The notes under the pieces were generated by a model. That model was not told the origin of the DNA. It saw only the letters and a list, made by a program, of their open reading frames with translations, and did not search any database. DNA of 64,000 bases from Paracidovorax wautersii. Lineage in GTDB: Bacteria; Pseudomonadota; Gammaproteobacteria; Burkholderiales; Burkholderiaceae_C. The DNA lies in NCBI RefSeq assembly GCF_900113035.1, contig NZ_FONX01000005.1, positions 310,001-374,000 on the forward strand, read 5' to 3'. Made by a program: the position numbers and the translations under genes. Positions 50,117 through 58,813 of this stretch are shown here, piece by piece; the stretch's first letter is position 1, and each line of letters begins with the position of its first letter.

Positions 50117-51169
50117 ATGAAACTCCGTCCTCTCGCACTTTCGCTGTGCCTCGCCCTCTTGACACTCGCCTCGATCCCTTCGACGGTAACGGCACAACCT
50201 GCGCCTGTCGCAGCGTCCGCAAGTGCGACGCAGCGCTGGACCTTCGACGGTGCCATCCACAACAACTCGCTGGCGCTCAGCCCGGACGAGGGCACGGCCG
50301 TGGTGTCGTACAGCGAACGCCCGGACGTCGTCGTCTACGACCTGAAGACCGGCAAGGTGCGCAAGGTGCTGGATGGCTTCGTGACGCCACGCAACATCGT
50401 GTTCGCGCCGTCTGGCGAGTTCTTCTATGTTTCGGACAGCAGCCTGGGCACCGTGGCGAAGATCGCCACTTCCAGCCTGAAGACGGTCAGCAGCCTGCCG
50501 GCAGGCCCCGGTGCCTTCGGCACCGTGCTCAGCAAGGACGGCGCCACGATGTATGTGAACAACCAGGCCGCCAGCACCGTCACGCGCTTCGACGTCGCGA
50601 GCGGCGAACCGCGCGCCGTCATCACCGGCTTCGCGCAGCCGCGCCAGGGTGTGCGTCTGAGCCCCGACGGAGGTGCGCTGTACGTCACCAACTTCATGGG
50701 CGACAAGATCACCATCGTGAACACGGCGACGAACAAGATCGACGGAGAGATCACCGGGTTCAACAAGCTGCGCGCGATCTCGGTCACCGGCGACGGCAAG
50801 ACGCTCTTCGCTGCGAACAGCGGGAGCAACACCATCGCGGTCGTCGACCTGGACAAGCGCGCCATCGAGTCGACGATCGCTGTTGGCAAGGACCCGTATG
50901 GTGCGGCGCTGTCACCAGACGGCCAGCGCGTCTACGCCGGCAACCTGGGCGACAACTCGCTGTCCGTCATCGATGTCGCGAGCAGGAGCGTCGTCGCCAC
51001 CATCACGGGTTTCAAGGAACCGCGGCAGGCCATTGTCTTCACGCGCGACGGCCAGGCAGCCTATGTGCTGAACGAAGACTTGGGGATTGCCAAGGTCGAC
51101 CTGGCGAGCAACCGTGTGGAGGCGACGCTGGCTGCGCCTGCGGCAAGGGTGCAGAAGACCGCGCCGTGA
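50117..51169 (+). CDS. YncE-like periplasmic beta-propeller protein
   Basis: 350 residues with signal peptide (cleavage near TVTAQ) and seven repeated propeller blades of the YVTN/NHL type (e.g. VVYDLKTGKVRKVLDGF, IVNTATNKIDGEITGF, VVDLDKRAIESTIAVG, VIDVASRSVVATITGF). Such proteins bind redox enzymes, DNA or metals in the periplasm; no catalytic motif is evident. First gene of the redox run downstream of yeiH. Its TGA overlaps a GTG that opens a short relic frame. Confidence 0.85.
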   Translation: MKLRPLALSLCLALLTLASIPSTVTAQPAPVAASASATQRWTFDGAIHNNSLALSPDEGTAVVSYSERPDVVVYDLKTGKVRKVLDGFVTPRNIVFAPSGEFFYVSDSSLGTVAKIATSSLKTVSSLPAGPGAFGTVLSKDGATMYVNNQAASTVTRFDVASGEPRAVITGFAQPRQGVRLSPDGGALYVTNFMGDKITIVNTATNKIDGEITGFNKLRAISVTGDGKTLFAANSGSNTIAVVDLDKRAIESTIAVGKDPYGAALSPDGQRVYAGNLGDNSLSVIDVASRSVVATITGFKEPRQAIVFTRDGQAAYVLNEDLGIAKVDLASNRVEATLAAPAARVQKTAP

Positions 51170-51246
51170 AGAAAGCGCTCTCGGACTTCCTGAAATCGCC
51201 TGCAGGACAAGCAAACTTCGCCAAGTGGGGTTGGAAGACACCCTGA
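51166..51246 (+). pseudogene. Relic of a solute-binding protein C-terminus
   Basis: The frame GTG AAG AAA... reads KKALSDFLKSPAGQANFAKW then GWKTP-stop. This is the typical C-terminal tail of periplasmic solute-binding proteins (KAL.DFL.SPAGQ....WG). Only these 26 residues remain, so a larger gene was probably deleted here. Confidence 0.45.
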
Positions 51247-51283
51247 ATAGCCACTGTATTTATCTAACAAACGGAGACAAACC

Positions 51284-52555
51284 ATGAGATCAGGTCGCGA
51301 AGCCACACCCACCGCGCAGCACGACGCCAAGCGCGCTTCATCCCGTCGGCGCTTCGTCCAGGGCGCCGGTCTTCTCGCGCTGGGTGCGTCGCCGCTCGCC
51401 GCGCTGGCGGCTGGTCGCGATACCGGCGAAGGCGTGACCTTTGCCGACGGACCGCGCCCCATGGTGACGTACCCGCAAAAACGGCCGCTGATTCGTGTTC
51501 ACACCCGGCCGCCGCATCTGGAAACGCCGTTCTCAGTCTTCAACGAAGGGCCGATCACCGCCAACGACGCTTTCTTCGTGCGTTACCACCTGGCCAACAT
51601 CCCGCTGGCGGTCGACCCTGCCACCTACCGGCTCACCGTCTAGGGAAAGGTCAACACGCCGTTGAACCTGTCGCTGGCCGACCTGAAGGCACTGGCCGAG
51701 CCGGTGGAGGTGGTGGCGGTCAACCAGTGCTCCGGCAACAGCCGCGGGTACTCGTCGCCGCGCGTCTTCGGCGCCCAGCTCGCCAATGGCGCGATGGGCA
51801 ATGCCCGCTGGTTCGGCGTGCCGCTGCGCAAGGTGCTCGAGAAGGCGGGTGTGGCTGCGGGTGCCCGACAGGTGACCTTCAACGGCCTCGACACGCCGGT
51901 GCTGCCCGCGACCTCGGATTTCCGCAAGGCGCTGGACATCGAACACGCGCTGCAGGACGAACCGATGCTCGCGTGGAGCATGAACGGCAAGGACCTTCCG
52001 TTCCTCAACGGCTACCCGGTCAAGCTCATCGTGCCGGGCTACTTCGGCACCTACTGGGTCAAGCACCTCTCGGAAATCGAGGTCATCGACCATGTGTTCG
52101 ACGGCCATGACGCGCTGTTCATGACGACCGCCTACCGCGTGCCCGACAACGACTGCCAGTGCGTGGCACCGGGTTCCGCAGCGGCGAAGACGCGGCCGAT
52201 CTCGACGCTGCCCGTGCGTAGCTTCATCACCAGCGTCCAGGCCGGTGGCATCCTGCCCGCCGCCCGATTGATCGAACTCAAGGGCATCGCCTTCGATGCC
52301 GGTGCCGGCATCAAGACGGTGGAAGTCTCCATCGACGGCGGCCGGAGCTGGAAGGCGGCGACGCTCGGCAAGGATCTGGGGCGCTTCTCGTTTCGCGAAT
52401 GGCGGGCGCCGGTGAGCTTCGCGAAGAAGGGCCGAGCCGTGCTCATGGTCCGTGCGACCAACCAGAAGGGCGAAGGCCAGCCCGCCACGGTGGACTGGAA
52501 TCCGGCAGGTTACCGCCGCCATGTAGTCGAGTCCACGCCGGTCACCATCGCCTGA
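51284..52555 (+). pseudogene. Sulfite-oxidase-family molybdoenzyme interrupted by TAG
   Basis: Molybdopterin-dependent sulfite dehydrogenase-like protein (SoxC/SorA class) with a Tat signal (SSRRRFVQGAGLLALG). The frame from ATG 51284 has an in-frame TAG at 51641-51643 (LTV-stop-GKVNTPLNLSLAD) and continues in the same frame to 52555. The molybdenum-ligand Cys lies in VNQCSGNSRGYSSPR after the stop, followed by the dimerisation domain (KTVEVSIDGGRSWKAATLG). Without readthrough the 119-residue product would lack the cofactor site. A start at TTG 51662 could make a signal-less fragment. Sits directly before its likely cytochrome partner. Confidence 0.85.
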
Positions 52556-52564
52556 GGACACGCC

Positions 52565-53245
52565 ATGAAAACCACCACTTTTTTGGCCCGTGCCGTTCTT
52601 GGCTGCTGCGTGTTGATCGCGTTCAACGCGTTGGCCGCGCCGCCCGACATCAAGCTGCTCCCCGACACGTCGAAGCTGCGCCCGTCGAAGCTGCCGGGCT
52701 ACGCCATCGCGATGCAGAAGTGCGCGATCTGCCATTCGGCCGACTACGTCAACTACCAGCCGCCCGGCATGACGCAGCCGCAGTGGACCGCCGAGATGGC
52801 CAAGATGCAGCACACCTACGGTGCGCCGATCAGTGACGACGAAGTCAAGCAGGTGGGTGCCTACCTGGCGGTCGCCTACGGGTCCGCGAAGGCCACAGAC
52901 GCCAGTGTGATCGCCGCATCCACACCAGCGCATGCGCCGCCCGCTCCGCCAACGTCACCGGGTGCTGCGGCCGCGCCACCAGCCGGTGGCGCGACTGTCA
53001 ACGTTCAAGCGCTTCTTGCGAGCAACGCCTGCCTGAGTTGCCATGGCGTGACCCAGAAGATCGTCGGTCCGGGCTATCACGAAGTTGCCGAAAAGTACAA
53101 GGCCGATCCGCAGGCGCAGTCGAAGCTGGAGGCCAGCATCCGTGGCGGCAGCGTCGGCAAGTGGGGAAGCGTGCCGATGCCGCCTTTCGCCGCACTGAAA
53201 CCCGAAGAGGTGAAAGCGCTGGCTGCGTTCGTCTTGAAGCAATAA
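52565..53245 (+). CDS. Diheme cytochrome c (SorB-like N-terminus plus class I domain)
   Basis: 226 residues with signal peptide (cleavage near NALAA). Two haem sites: CAICH (about residue 53) in MQKCAICHSADYVNYQPPGM, resembling the cytochrome subunit of sulfite dehydrogenase, and CLSCH (about 157) in a cytochrome c5/c551-like domain (SNACLSCHGVTQKIVGPGY, MPPFAALKPEEVKALAAFV with axial Met). An Ala/Pro-rich linker joins them. Likely accepts electrons from the adjacent molybdoenzyme. Separated from it by nine bases. Confidence 0.9.
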   Translation: MKTTTFLARAVLGCCVLIAFNALAAPPDIKLLPDTSKLRPSKLPGYAIAMQKCAICHSADYVNYQPPGMTQPQWTAEMAKMQHTYGAPISDDEVKQVGAYLAVAYGSAKATDASVIAASTPAHAPPAPPTSPGAAAAPPAGGATVNVQALLASNACLSCHGVTQKIVGPGYHEVAEKYKADPQAQSKLEASIRGGSVGKWGSVPMPPFAALKPEEVKALAAFVLKQ

Positions 53246-53310
53246 GCACGCCCCCGATCGCCGGAGCGAAGACTCCGGCAACGACTAAAAACCCCCACGA
53301 GATTAAAAAA

Positions 53311-53631
53311 ATGACCCCCACAAATCGCCGCTTTTTCATCTTGCAAGTTGCCGGCGCTGCAACTGCGCTGTCCGTTTCCGCCGCCCACGCACAGTCCGGC
53401 GGCCCGAAGCTAGCCGAGACCGATCCTCAGGCCGTGGCGCTCGGCTACAAAGAAGACACCACCAAGATCGACGCCAAGAAATTTCCCAATCACGCGGCCA
53501 GCCAGAACTGCGCGAACTGTCAGCTGTTTCAAGGCAAGCCCAAGGAAGCGACGGGCGGCTGTCCGCTGTTCGCCGGCAAGCAGGTCGCTGCCACGGGATG
53601 GTGCAGCGCATGGAACAAGAAAGCGGCATGA
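53311..53631 (+). CDS. High-potential iron-sulfur protein (HiPIP)
   Basis: 106 residues. Tat-like signal (NRRFFILQVAGAATALSVSA), then four cluster-ligating cysteines in QNCANCQLFQG, GGCPLF and TGWCSAW, the HiPIP pattern binding one 4Fe-4S cluster. Soluble periplasmic electron carrier; in this context it probably takes electrons from the cytochrome to a terminal oxidase. Its TGA overlaps the next ATG. Confidence 0.95.
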   Translation: MTPTNRRFFILQVAGAATALSVSAAHAQSGGPKLAETDPQAVALGYKEDTTKIDAKKFPNHAASQNCANCQLFQGKPKEATGGCPLFAGKQVAATGWCSAWNKKAA

Positions 53632-54032
53632 GCAGCGCCTTCGTTCGTGCGGGCATCCTCGGGTTGCTGGTCGCAGGGAGCACGTTGACGCAGGCGGCCG
53701 ACATGCACGCGCACGGTATGCATGCCGAAGGCGTCGTGCCACCCAGCTTCATGGCCAGCACGGCCAAGCCCTTCGATGCGCTGATGGGTGATGCCATGGC
53801 CGTGATGGACCACGACATGCGCACCGCACCCATGAACGGCCAGCCCGCGCACGACTTCATGACCATGATGATTCCCCATCACCAGGGCGCCATCGACATG
53901 GCCAAGTCGATCCTGCTCAACACGCGAGACCCGGAAGTGCGCAACCTCGCGCAGGGAATCATCACCGAGCAGGCCAACGAGATCCGGCTGATGAAGGCCT
54001 GGCTTGCACGCCACGCATCACCCGCCAAGTAG
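53628..54032 (+). CDS. DUF305-family periplasmic protein
   Basis: 134 residues with signal peptide (cleavage near TQAAD), Met/His-rich segment, and the DUF305 core HDFMTMMIPHHQGAIDMAKS and EQANEIRLMKAWL. DUF305 proteins have a ferritin-like helical fold and are often found with copper-handling genes. The ATG at 53628 overlaps the HiPIP stop (ATGA), so translation is coupled; an upstream GTG/ATG would overlap further. Confidence 0.9.
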   Translation: MSSAFVRAGILGLLVAGSTLTQAADMHAHGMHAEGVVPPSFMASTAKPFDALMGDAMAVMDHDMRTAPMNGQPAHDFMTMMIPHHQGAIDMAKSILLNTRDPEVRNLAQGIITEQANEIRLMKAWLARHASPAK

Positions 54033-54063
54033 TCGCTCCAGGCACGTCGAAGAAGGACCTTTC

Positions 54064-55458
54064 ATGAATTCACTCAAACCCCTTGTCCTTGCCACGGCGC
54101 TGGCCGTTGCATCTTTCGCTGCATCGGCAGTTCCCAATCCCGGCGACCGCGTCTACACCGCAGACCAGAACACCAACACGGTGTCGGTGATCGACCCGAA
54201 CACCAACGCATTGCTCGGCCAGATCAAGCTGGGCAACCAGCGCCCCGACGTGCTGTCACCGATCTACAAGGGCGAGATCAACGTTCACGGCCTCGGTTTC
54301 TCGCCTGACCACCGCACGCTGGTTGCCATTGCCAACGGCTCGAACTCGGTGACCTTCATCGACACGGCGACCAACAAGGTCAAGGGCGTGACCTACGTCG
54401 GCCGCTCGCCGCACGAGGCCTTCTTCACGCGCGACGGCAAGGAGGTCTGGGCCGTGGTGCGCGGAGAGAACTACGTCTCGGTGATCGACGCGAAGACCTT
54501 CAAGGAAAAACGTCGGATCGAGACCGCGCCCGGCCCCGGCATGGTGCTGTTCACGCCGGACGGTGGGCGTGCGTTCGTGGTGTCGAGCTTCACGCCCGAA
54601 GTGGCTGTGGTCGACACGCGCTCGTACAAGATCGTGAAACGTATTCCGGTCGTGAGTCCGTTCTCGCCGTTCCTGCAGTTCACGCCGGATGGCACAGAAG
54701 TCTGGATGGGCCACAAGGACGTCGGCAAAGTCACACGCATCGACGTGAAGTCGATGGCGGTGACGAGCGTGATCGACACCGGCTTCATCACCAACCATCT
54801 CGGCTTTGCCAAAACCGCGCGCGGCACGCTCGCGTACGTCGCCGTGGGTGGTGAGAACGTCGTGAAGGTCTATTCGACCGATGGCGAGGCGAAGTTGCTC
54901 AACACCATCGCGACCGGCGCGCTGCCGCATGGCGTATGGCCATCGGACGACGGCACGCGCATGTACGTCGGACTGGAGAACGGCGATGCGGTCCAGGTGA
55001 TCGACACCGCCAGCGACAAAGTCATCGCGGCGGTGCCGATTGGACAGGCTCCGCAGGCGCTGGTCTACGTTTCGAACGCCGTACCGTCGGGTGCCGGCAC
55101 GGACAACCTGAAGCCGCTGGCCAACGCCGCGCCGGTCAACATCCCGCTCATGCCCGCTTCAGGCGATGCCAAGGGCTTCGTGGTGGCACGCAATTTCGGT
55201 GTGGTCGATGCGCTGGAACTGTTCCTCTACAAGCTCAAGCCGGAGACGGTCTACAGCATCTATGTGGGCGATCAGAAAGTGCCCGTCGCCAGCTTCAAGA
55301 CCAATCCGATGGGAATGGCCGACGGCACGGCGATCGGCGAGATCCGCGAGGTCACTCGTCTGCAGTCGGAAGCCAATCCGAAGACCGCATCGATCGTGGT
55401 CATCGAAGGCGATGGGCCGATGGATGCAGCCAAGGTGGTTCTGCGCAGCCCGATGTGA
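54064..55458 (+). CDS. Second YncE-like periplasmic beta-propeller protein
   Basis: 464 residues, signal peptide (cleavage near AASAV), then YVTN-type blades (VYTADQNTNTVSVIDPNTN, VTFIDTATNKVKGVTYVG, EVAVVDTRSYKIVKRIPVV, VQVIDTASDKVIAAVPIG). A C-terminal extension (about 360-464) has a separate fold (VVDALELFLYKLKPETVYSI). Related in type to the propeller at 50117 but longer. Ribosome binding site AGGACC before ATG. Its TGA overlaps the GTG start of the Nmad2-like gene. Confidence 0.85.
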   Translation: MNSLKPLVLATALAVASFAASAVPNPGDRVYTADQNTNTVSVIDPNTNALLGQIKLGNQRPDVLSPIYKGEINVHGLGFSPDHRTLVAIANGSNSVTFIDTATNKVKGVTYVGRSPHEAFFTRDGKEVWAVVRGENYVSVIDAKTFKEKRRIETAPGPGMVLFTPDGGRAFVVSSFTPEVAVVDTRSYKIVKRIPVVSPFSPFLQFTPDGTEVWMGHKDVGKVTRIDVKSMAVTSVIDTGFITNHLGFAKTARGTLAYVAVGGENVVKVYSTDGEAKLLNTIATGALPHGVWPSDDGTRMYVGLENGDAVQVIDTASDKVIAAVPIGQAPQALVYVSNAVPSGAGTDNLKPLANAAPVNIPLMPASGDAKGFVVARNFGVVDALELFLYKLKPETVYSIYVGDQKVPVASFKTNPMGMADGTAIGEIREVTRLQSEANPKTASIVVIEGDGPMDAAKVVLRSPM

Positions 55459-56045
55459 TCCAAGGCCCGCGCATCTTTCGTTACGTCGTGCGGCAAGACC
55501 GCGGCGGGTCGCCGAATCCTTTTCACGGCTGGTGCTCGCTCGCTGTGTGCAAGCCGCAGATTCGTCGCTCGGCACGTGTCGGCGACTGGATCGTCGGCCT
55601 GCGCAGCCGCCACAACGACCAGCTCGTCTACGCGATGCGCGTCGATGAAGTCATGGCGCTGGGCAACTACTGGGCGGACCCGCGCTTTGTCGCCAAGCGA
55701 CCTGGCGGCGACGGCCCCCCGGACAACTTCTATCGGGCGATGGCGAACGGCTCGATGAAGCAGGTGGCCAACACGTTGCACGACGACAGCGAGGCCGCGC
55801 GAGACATTGCGGGCCTCAACGCCCTGGTGTCGTGGAATTTCTGGTACTTCGGCGACCAGAGCCCACCGCTGCCGACCGATCTGGTGCACCTGACGCATTC
55901 GGGCCAGGGACACTCGCTGCACCGGCGGCGGCGGGCTGATGACGTCGCCGTGCTGCAGCACTGGCTTGACCACTGGCCGATGGGCCGCAACGGAGCGCCT
56001 GTCGATGCCTGGCGGCCCCGCGTGTTCGTCACGAGGCGGGCCTGA
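55455..56045 (+). CDS. Nmad2-like (nucleotide-modification-associated domain 2) protein
   Basis: 196-residue cytoplasmic protein. The text IFRYVVRQDRGGSPNPFHGW, CSLAVCKPQIRRSARVGDWI and YAMRVDEVMALGNYWADPRF fits the Nmad2 family, which was proposed by comparative genomics to act with DNA-base hypermodification; its biochemistry is not settled. GTG at 55455 overlaps the beta-propeller stop (GTGA), so it is probably translated with the redox operon. No phage or modification genes adjoin it. I recognise the family from conserved text, not from a search. Confidence 0.7.
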   Translation: MIQGPRIFRYVVRQDRGGSPNPFHGWCSLAVCKPQIRRSARVGDWIVGLRSRHNDQLVYAMRVDEVMALGNYWADPRFVAKRPGGDGPPDNFYRAMANGSMKQVANTLHDDSEAARDIAGLNALVSWNFWYFGDQSPPLPTDLVHLTHSGQGHSLHRRRRADDVAVLQHWLDHWPMGRNGAPVDAWRPRVFVTRRA

Positions 56046-56097
56046 AGCCGCGGTGGCCGAGCGCTGCTCTTATTCAATTTTTCCGATGAGACTCTCG

Positions 56098-56727
56098 ATG
56101 AACTTCCAGCCATTCGTTGCAGCGGCATTCGCCATCGCCATCGCAGCCGGTGCCCCGCCCGTTTTTGCACATGGCGACGACAGGCCGGCCGCAGCCGCCG
56201 GCGGTGCCGAACTGCTCATACAGGGTGGGCAACTCGGCAAGTCCGTGTTTCCTGACGGTAATACCGCCCATGGCGGCCAGGGCCAGCCGGTGGATGGCAT
56301 CGAAGGTTCGAGCCAGGAGATGCTCAAGACCCATTTCCATGCCCACCTGGCCATTTACTACAAGGGCGAACAGATCGCAGTGCCACGCGGCATCGGCATC
56401 ATTGCGCCGCTGCGCATCGATCGCGGTTTTGTCAGTGGCGGTAAGGGTTTCTACTGGCTGCACACGCATGATGCCAGCGGCATCCTGCATGTCGAATCGC
56501 CGAACGACCGGGTGTACACGCTGGGCAACTTCTTCGACGTGTGGGGACAGCCGTTGGCGGCCGACAACGTGGCAGGGCTCAGGGGCGCGCTGCGGGTGTA
56601 TGTCAACGGCAAGGTGCAATTCACGCCGGTGCGCGACCTTCCGCTCAAGCCGCACGACCAGATAGCGCTGGTGATCGGGCAACCCTCGGCGTCTCCCGTG
56701 ACGTACACGTTTCCCGATGGGCTGTGA
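56098..56727 (+). CDS. His-rich periplasmic hypothetical protein
   Basis: 209 residues from ATG 56098 (an in-frame ATG at 56086 is possible). Signal peptide ends near VFAHG. Conserved-looking histidine motifs: LKTHFHAHLAIYYKG and YWLHTHDASGILHVESP, with LGNFFDVWGQPL. These suggest metal binding in the periplasm. I do not recognise a named family. Last gene of the plus-strand redox run. Confidence 0.65.
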   Translation: MNFQPFVAAAFAIAIAAGAPPVFAHGDDRPAAAAGGAELLIQGGQLGKSVFPDGNTAHGGQGQPVDGIEGSSQEMLKTHFHAHLAIYYKGEQIAVPRGIGIIAPLRIDRGFVSGGKGFYWLHTHDASGILHVESPNDRVYTLGNFFDVWGQPLAADNVAGLRGALRVYVNGKVQFTPVRDLPLKPHDQIALVIGQPSASPVTYTFPDGL

Positions 56728-56742
56728 AGTACGAGCCAAGCT

Positions 56743-57356
56743 TCAGTGCATCACGCAGTGGCAATAGACGAACTGCTGCTCCACGCCTGCGAGTGTCCGA
56801 TGGGCTTTCGGCGCATGTTCGACCAGTTCGAAGGCATCGCCGAACTGGGCGTGCAACGCATCTGGCGCATACCGCATCACCGGGAGCCCGCTGCACTGCA
56901 TCGGCCCGTCCGGCCCGAACACCGCGACGATGACGTGACCGCCGGGGCGCACAGCCTGGCGCACTTGCGCGATGTAGGCCTGGCGTTGCTCGGGTGTGGT
57001 CATGAAATGAAAGACGGCCCTGTCGTGCCAGATGTCGTAGGCATGTGCGGGTAAGGCAAGCCGGGTGATGTCTCCCGCCAGCAATCGCACCCGCCGGGCG
57101 TCGAAAGCGAGCCGTTGACGGGCCACGTCGAGCGCATTCTCCGAAATGTCGAGCACAGTGACGTCGAAGCCATGCAGTCCGAGCAAATCGTCCACCAGTG
57201 TCGAAGTACCGCCTCCGACGTCGATGACCCGCGTCTGACCGCCAGCAGCAATTCGCTTGATGAGTCCGAGGGACCGGTCCGCATGCGGTTGAAACCAGCT
57301 CAGCGTACTGGACGACTTCGTCTGTAGACACGCTCCCAATGCGACTTGTCCTGCAT
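56743..57356 (-). pseudogene. SAM-dependent methyltransferase with an N-terminal frameshift
   Basis: Class I methyltransferase: motif I VIDVGGGTSTLVDDLL, GFDVTVLDISENALDVARQR, motif IV DIWHDRAVFHFM. The expected N-terminus MQDKSHWERVY starts at ATG 57354-57356 with a good ribosome binding site, but that frame ends soon (RRSRPVR-stop), while the rest (TKSSSTLSWFQPHADRSLGL...) is in another frame; the shift lies near 57320-57330. The uninterrupted frame could start upstream at 57393 and give 216 residues with an altered start, so the product may still fold. Same strand as the anti-sigma factor gene. Confidence 0.75.
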
Positions 57357-57414
57357 GGTTCCAATTCCTGAAGATTTGCGCATGGCAAAACATCTTGCCA
57401 GTCGAAGGACCAAA

Positions 57415-58251
57415 TTATTTGCGTGCTTCAAGCTGGCTGTAAACCGCCTCGGCGACCCGCAGCATTTCGGACTTGCTGTCGCCTGACGAAATGGCGTAGC
57501 CGAAGTCCTTGTCGACCCAGTAGAAGACATTCACCGGGCCATCCTGGCCGAACTTGAAGGCCGTCTCGCGTCCGGCGTCCTCGCGAGTGACGTACAGCGT
57601 CAGACGCTCGCCCTTTGCGCCGCCGAACATGAACTGCGCCACCGGCCCCTTGTCGCCCGGCAGCAGCCGCCCGCCGATGAGCTCGTAGCCCAGGGCGCGC
57701 AGGTCGGGCGGCTTCACTTCGGTGCCCATGCGCTTGGTCAGCCAGGTGACGAGCGCCTGCTCCTGGTCGGCGCCGACCTCCACCGGACGACGCACGTCCG
57801 GGCTGTAGACCACGTGGGCCACGGCCGCGCGGTGGGCAAAACCATTGAGCGTGCCCGCCCGCGCCGCGGCCAGCGTGGCACTGCGCTGCAGTTGCCCGTC
57901 GTAGGCGCCACGGCCCCACCAGGCCGACCCGGTGCTGACGACCGCGATCGCCACGCCGGCTGCCAGGGAGCGCCACGGCCATCCCTGCCAGCCCGCCCCC
58001 GGCGCCGGCTTCAGCGGCAGGCGCAATGGCAAGGGCTCGGACAGGACCGGGTCGAGCAACTGCTTGAGCGCCAGGTTCTGGGCGCGCCAGTCGTCCACGC
58101 GCTGGCGTTCGGCCGGGTGGGCATCCAGGAAGGCATCGATCTCTACATGCCGCGCAGGGTCCAGAAGCTGATCCGCAAAAGCATGCAGATCGGCTTCGGT
58201 CACCGGCTTGATGCCGTCGGTGGAAATGGGTTTGAGTGGGGGAGAGTCCAT
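57415..58251 (-). CDS. Anti-sigma factor (transmembrane)
   Basis: 278 residues. N-terminal zinc-less anti-sigma-like helical region (TEADLHAFADQLLDPARHVE, DAFLDAHPAERQRVDDWRAQ), a transmembrane helix at about 97-115 (LAAGVAIAVVSTGSAW), and a periplasmic domain. ATG at 58249-58251 comes one base after the stop of the ECF sigma gene, so they are co-translated. Presumably sequesters the sigma factor until a periplasmic stress signal arrives. Confidence 0.88.
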   Translation of the reverse strand: MDSPPLKPISTDGIKPVTEADLHAFADQLLDPARHVEIDAFLDAHPAERQRVDDWRAQNLALKQLLDPVLSEPLPLRLPLKPAPGAGWQGWPWRSLAAGVAIAVVSTGSAWWGRGAYDGQLQRSATLAAARAGTLNGFAHRAAVAHVVYSPDVRRPVEVGADQEQALVTWLTKRMGTEVKPPDLRALGYELIGGRLLPGDKGPVAQFMFGGAKGERLTLYVTREDAGRETAFKFGQDGPVNVFYWVDKDFGYAISSGDSKSEMLRVAEAVYSQLEARK

Positions 58252-58252
58252 G

Positions 58253-58777
58253 TCACTTGATCCTGCGCAGGGGCGCGGCAACTTGGGCTGATGGCGCGCG
58301 GCCTTGCAGTTCCTGTCGCAGCTTGTCACGGCCGCGCGCCAGGCGGGACATCACCGTGCCGATGGGCACGCCGAGCACTGCGGCGGCTTCTGCGTAGCTT
58401 AGTTCTTCGACTGCGATGAGCAGCATCACCTCGCGTTGCTCCACAGGCAACCGCTGCAGGATACGGTCCAGATCGCGGACCTCAATGCCGTCGGACTGGC
58501 TGGCACGCTGCGGGATTTCGGGCAGGTCGTCGCCCGCGCTGTCCTCGGGTCGGCTGCTCCTGGCGCGTACACCGTCGATGAAGTGGTTGTGCATGATGCC
58601 GAACATCCAGGCGCGGATGTCGCCGCGTTTCTGCCAAAGCGAGAACCGGCTCCACGCTCGCTCCAGCGTGTCCTGCACCAGGTCGTCGGCCCGAGTGGTA
58701 TCTGCCACCAGCCCGCGCGCGTAACGGCGCAGGCTGGGAATGCAGGCGACGATCGCGGCTTCGTCCTGTGCGCGCAT
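58253..58777 (-). CDS. ECF-family RNA polymerase sigma factor
   Basis: 174 residues. Sigma region 2 (LRRYARGLVADTTRADDLVQ, DTLERAWSRFSLWQ, IRAWMFGIMHNHFID) and region 4 (LQRLPVEQREVMLLIAVEEL, SYAEAAAVLGVPIGTVMSRL). Directs transcription of its regulon when freed from the adjacent anti-sigma factor. The COG4315-type gene upstream has a promoter with ECF-like elements, so autoregulation is likely. Confidence 0.95.
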   Translation of the reverse strand: MRAQDEAAIVACIPSLRRYARGLVADTTRADDLVQDTLERAWSRFSLWQKRGDIRAWMFGIMHNHFIDGVRARSSRPEDSAGDDLPEIPQRASQSDGIEVRDLDRILQRLPVEQREVMLLIAVEELSYAEAAAVLGVPIGTVMSRLARGRDKLRQELQGRAPSAQVAAPLRRIK

Positions 58778-58813
58778 GGGATGAAGCGTCGTGCTCTCTG
58801 CGGTTCTGGTCGA

